From Cyanobacteria bacterium UBA6984 (GTDB lineage Bacteria > Cyanobacteriota > Vampirovibrionia > Gastranaerophilales > Gastranaerophilaceae), in the NCBI GenBank assembly GCA_002450015.1, contig DJYG01000027.1, positions 1 to 14,944 of the forward strand: a stretch of DNA of 14,944 nucleotides, written 5' to 3'. The position numbers and the translations under genes were made by a program. Shown one piece after another: positions 13,414 to 14,944 of the stretch. Under the pieces are notes generated by a model. That model was given only the letters and a program-made list of their open reading frames with translations, had not been told where the DNA came from and did not search any database. Numbering within the stretch: the stretch's first letter is position 1; every line of letters starts with the position of its first letter.

Positions 13414-13941
13414 TTATTCTACATATTTTCTTTTCATAATAACATTGCCGCTTTCATCGTAAGCTTTATCTTTAACCCAATGTGCAAGGAGCTTTCCGTC
13501 TTTTGAATAAATAAATGTTTCACCCTTTGAAACTCGCATACTCATATTAACAAGTTTTTTTGCAGTGTTATATTTGTATGTTTTGTACGGATAATTCAAG
13601 CCGTCTTTTTCTTCTATGTAAGTTAAAATACCATTGCTGTCATAATAATAAACATGATAAGGATTATTGTGCTTATACACAGCATAAGTGTTATCAGAAA
13701 AATAAGCAAGTGTACGATCTTTTAACTCAGTCATACCATTCAACATATAGTTAACATTTTGTTCATGTTCACTGTCATAGTAAAAATCGTTAACATATTT
13801 TGAATCAATAGTATAACTTATACCATCTAAAAGTTCGTTTCTGGCAGAATCAACATCATAAGACACACCGCCCTGCAAAACTTCTGCCTGCACGGATATT
13901 CCAAATATTAATAAAAATGCAATAAGTAGATATTTTTTCAT
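13414..13941 (-). CDS. Secreted protein with YD/MORN-like segments
   Basis: This 175-residue protein has a clear Sec signal peptide (MKKYLLIAFLLIFGISVQA, cleavage after residue 19 at VQA-EV). The mature part is Tyr- and Asp-rich, with repeated short units such as YYDSNGILTYIEE, YSKDGKLLAHW and YDESGNVIMKRKY. These resemble the [YF]-x-x-[DN]-G-x-L strands of toxin-antitoxin wing or YD/MORN-like repeat proteins. A periplasmic or surface location is likely; function is unknown. The start has a promoter with leaderless spacing (TTGACT, 16 nt, TAAGAT, 6 nt). It lies downstream of the pilin-like gene with a 49-nt gap. Confidence 0.8.
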   Translation of the reverse strand: MKKYLLIAFLLIFGISVQAEVLQGGVSYDVDSARNELLDGISYTIDSKYVNDFYYDSEHEQNVNYMLNGMTELKDRTLAYFSDNTYAVYKHNNPYHVYYYDSNGILTYIEEKDGLNYPYKTYKYNTAKKLVNMSMRVSKGETFIYSKDGKLLAHWVKDKAYDESGNVIMKRKYVE

Positions 13942-13947
13942 ATCATT

Positions 13948-13975
13948 ATCTTAATGTTATTAAACAAAAAGTCAA
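13948..13975 (-). promoter_or_regulatory. Promoter of the secreted protein (leaderless layout)
   Basis: On the minus strand TTGACT (13970-13975), 16-nt spacer, TAAGAT (13948-13953), then 6 nt and ATG 13941. The TTGACTTTTT start and the 16-nt spacer match the second ATPase promoter at 5014-5041. Confidence 0.5.
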
Positions 13976-13990
13976 TATTTGCATAAACCT

Positions 13991-14737
13991 TTACTTGCAA
14001 GTAGTATTTGATACTCCATCAAGTATAGTTTTTCCATCAGGACATTTACCTTCACTATCAAGCTTTAAATAATCCATATTATCAAACTCAGTAACCCAAA
14101 TGGTACATGCTGCGCCAAAAGTTACATATCCTCTGCAAGTTATTAAAGTCGTAGCATAATCATTATTATAAAGTCCATTTCTGTATTTACCATAAGGATA
14201 AATTTGATTATTAGATATATCAAATCCAAAACAATCTTTGCCAAATGTGTTAGAACCTTTATTTAGTCCATCAATGTCAACAAATATACTAAAAACACCA
14301 TTTCCTCTATCATTATATATACATAATGATGTGCCATCTGCCAATATATAGCTATAATCACAACTGCCATAATACATATCTTCGTCACCACTAAGATGCA
14401 TAAAGTTTGAATTGATACAACCTGTACCATTCCCGCAATCTTTTGATATTTTCATAAATTCAGTAATTCTTTCACCAACACGTTTTGAAGATAAATCATT
14501 CCATTCATTAAAAGGTCCATAAACAGCCTGTGCTCTACCCAAAGCATCATTAAGATTTTGATATATTTTCTTTACTTTTACAACTTTTTCTTTTTCACCA
14601 GTTGAACTGTTTAAGTTTGGAAGTGTCAGTGCTGCAACAACACCAATTATACCCATGACGATTAATGTTTCAGCTAATGTGAAAGCAAATTTAGAGGACA
14701 GTGAACTGTGAACTGTAAATAATATTTTTTTTAACAT
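13991..14737 (-). CDS. Type IV pilin-like (pseudopilin) protein
   Basis: This 248-residue protein carries a class III prepilin signal: an 18-residue basic leader ending KFA, then FTLAETLIVMGIIGVVAAL, with Glu at +5 of the mature protein and PNL after the hydrophobic helix. Prepilin peptidase would cut before Phe19; the residue before the cut is Ala rather than the usual Gly. The C-terminal domain is a Cys-rich globular region with several possible disulfides (CGNGTGC, CDYS, CIYND, CRGY, CTIW, CPDG, and a terminal Cys-Lys). Such proteins form or decorate type IV pili or type II secretion pseudopili. Proteins of this layout are abundant in Gastranaerophilales. The start has AAAGGAAG 6 nt upstream. 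No pilus assembly gene is nearby. Confidence 0.88.
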   Translation of the reverse strand: MLKKILFTVHSSLSSKFAFTLAETLIVMGIIGVVAALTLPNLNSSTGEKEKVVKVKKIYQNLNDALGRAQAVYGPFNEWNDLSSKRVGERITEFMKISKDCGNGTGCINSNFMHLSGDEDMYYGSCDYSYILADGTSLCIYNDRGNGVFSIFVDIDGLNKGSNTFGKDCFGFDISNNQIYPYGKYRNGLYNNDYATTLITCRGYVTFGAACTIWVTEFDNMDYLKLDSEGKCPDGKTILDGVSNTTCK

Positions 14738-14770
14738 GTTATACTTCCTTTCTTTGTTTATTTATATTTT

Positions 14771-14865
14771 TGTCATACTGAGCGTTAGCGAAGTATCCAG
14801 TTGTTTTTTCTGTCTTGGATTCTTCGGACTATGTTTGTCATTGCGAGCAAAGCGTGGCAATCCAG
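14771..14865. repeat. Pair of REP-like palindromic units (30 bp each, 65 bp apart)
   Basis: Unit 1 (14771-14800) and unit 2 (14836-14865) both start TGTCAT and end ATCCAG. Unit 1 has stem ATACT/AGTAT and unit 2 has ATTGC/GCAAT at the same places, so both arms changed together. The core GAGC...AGCG is shared. This matches the widespread TGTCATTGCGAGC-type intergenic repeat seen in many bacteria. No CDS fits here; short frames read as the familiar spurious peptide LRAKRGNP. Confidence 0.7.
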
Positions 14866-14926
14866 TCTTTTGGTCTATTTGTTAACTATTAAAACCTTTA
14901 TTTATTGTCCTGCTCGGACGGAGGAA

Positions 14927-14944
14927 ACTTTTGGTGGCAAAAGT
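14927..14944. repeat. Inverted repeat at the window edge
   Basis: ACTTTTG (14927-14933) pairs with CAAAAGT (14938-14944) around GTGG. The structure may continue past the window end, so its nature cannot be decided. Nothing else is evident in 14866-14926. Confidence 0.45.

Noticed and set aside
14738..14944. Coding sequence at the right edge
   Set aside because: Short frames cover REP-like repeats and an inverted repeat; no start, ribosome binding site or protein-like composition is seen.

Overview
ORGANISM. The window is very AT-rich. It carries a pilin-like protein with an FTLAETLIVMGIIGVVAAL prepilin start, a DUF721 (DciA-type) gene, NrnA, YihY and several small proteins of no recognised family. 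I infer a gut member of the Vampirovibrionia (Melainabacteria, Candidatus Gastranaerophilales type), a non-photosynthetic sister lineage of the Cyanobacteria. This rests on protein style and composition; no marker such as 16S rRNA is present.

LAYOUT. (1) 1-5300 is an accessory block directly downstream of the 3' end of a tRNA-Gly gene. It holds two broken gene tails that look like the ends of polymorphic-toxin modules, two small membrane proteins, two different AAA+/DUF4143 ATPases, a family 6-type DNA glycosylase, two related copies of a non-coding repeat that bracket the second ATPase, and two inverted sequences resembling IS21-family ends. (2) 5300-10700 is ordinary chromosome: an ACE-like M2/M3 metallopeptidase, a receiver-GGDEF protein, the nrnA-yihY operon, a divergent dciA-like gene and a small membrane protein. 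(3) 10700-13400 has a small membrane-anchored protein, a large GT-C type membrane glycosyltransferase and a 105-residue protein of unknown function. (4) 13400-14944 has a secreted repeat-like protein, a pilin-like protein and a pair of REP-like palindromic units at the right edge.

EXPRESSION. Two start types coexist. Five genes have Shine-Dalgarno-like leaders (5405, 8087, 12982, 14737, 2686). Seven have a TANNNT -10 box ending exactly 6 nt before the start codon (369, 1216, 3281, 5007, 9984, 10415, 13941), and an eighth (11208) has a 5-nt gap. Transcription from such promoters would begin at or beside the start codon, so I predict leaderless mRNAs. This pattern also corrects two starts, at 5007 and 11208.

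NEW OR ODD. The strongest items are the leaderless-promoter signature, the repeat copies flanking the second ATPase, the toxin-tail/membrane-protein cassette, the REP-like pair with compensatory stem changes, and a diguanylate cyclase with a GDEEF signature plus a degenerate receiver. I did not find a complete new multi-gene system.
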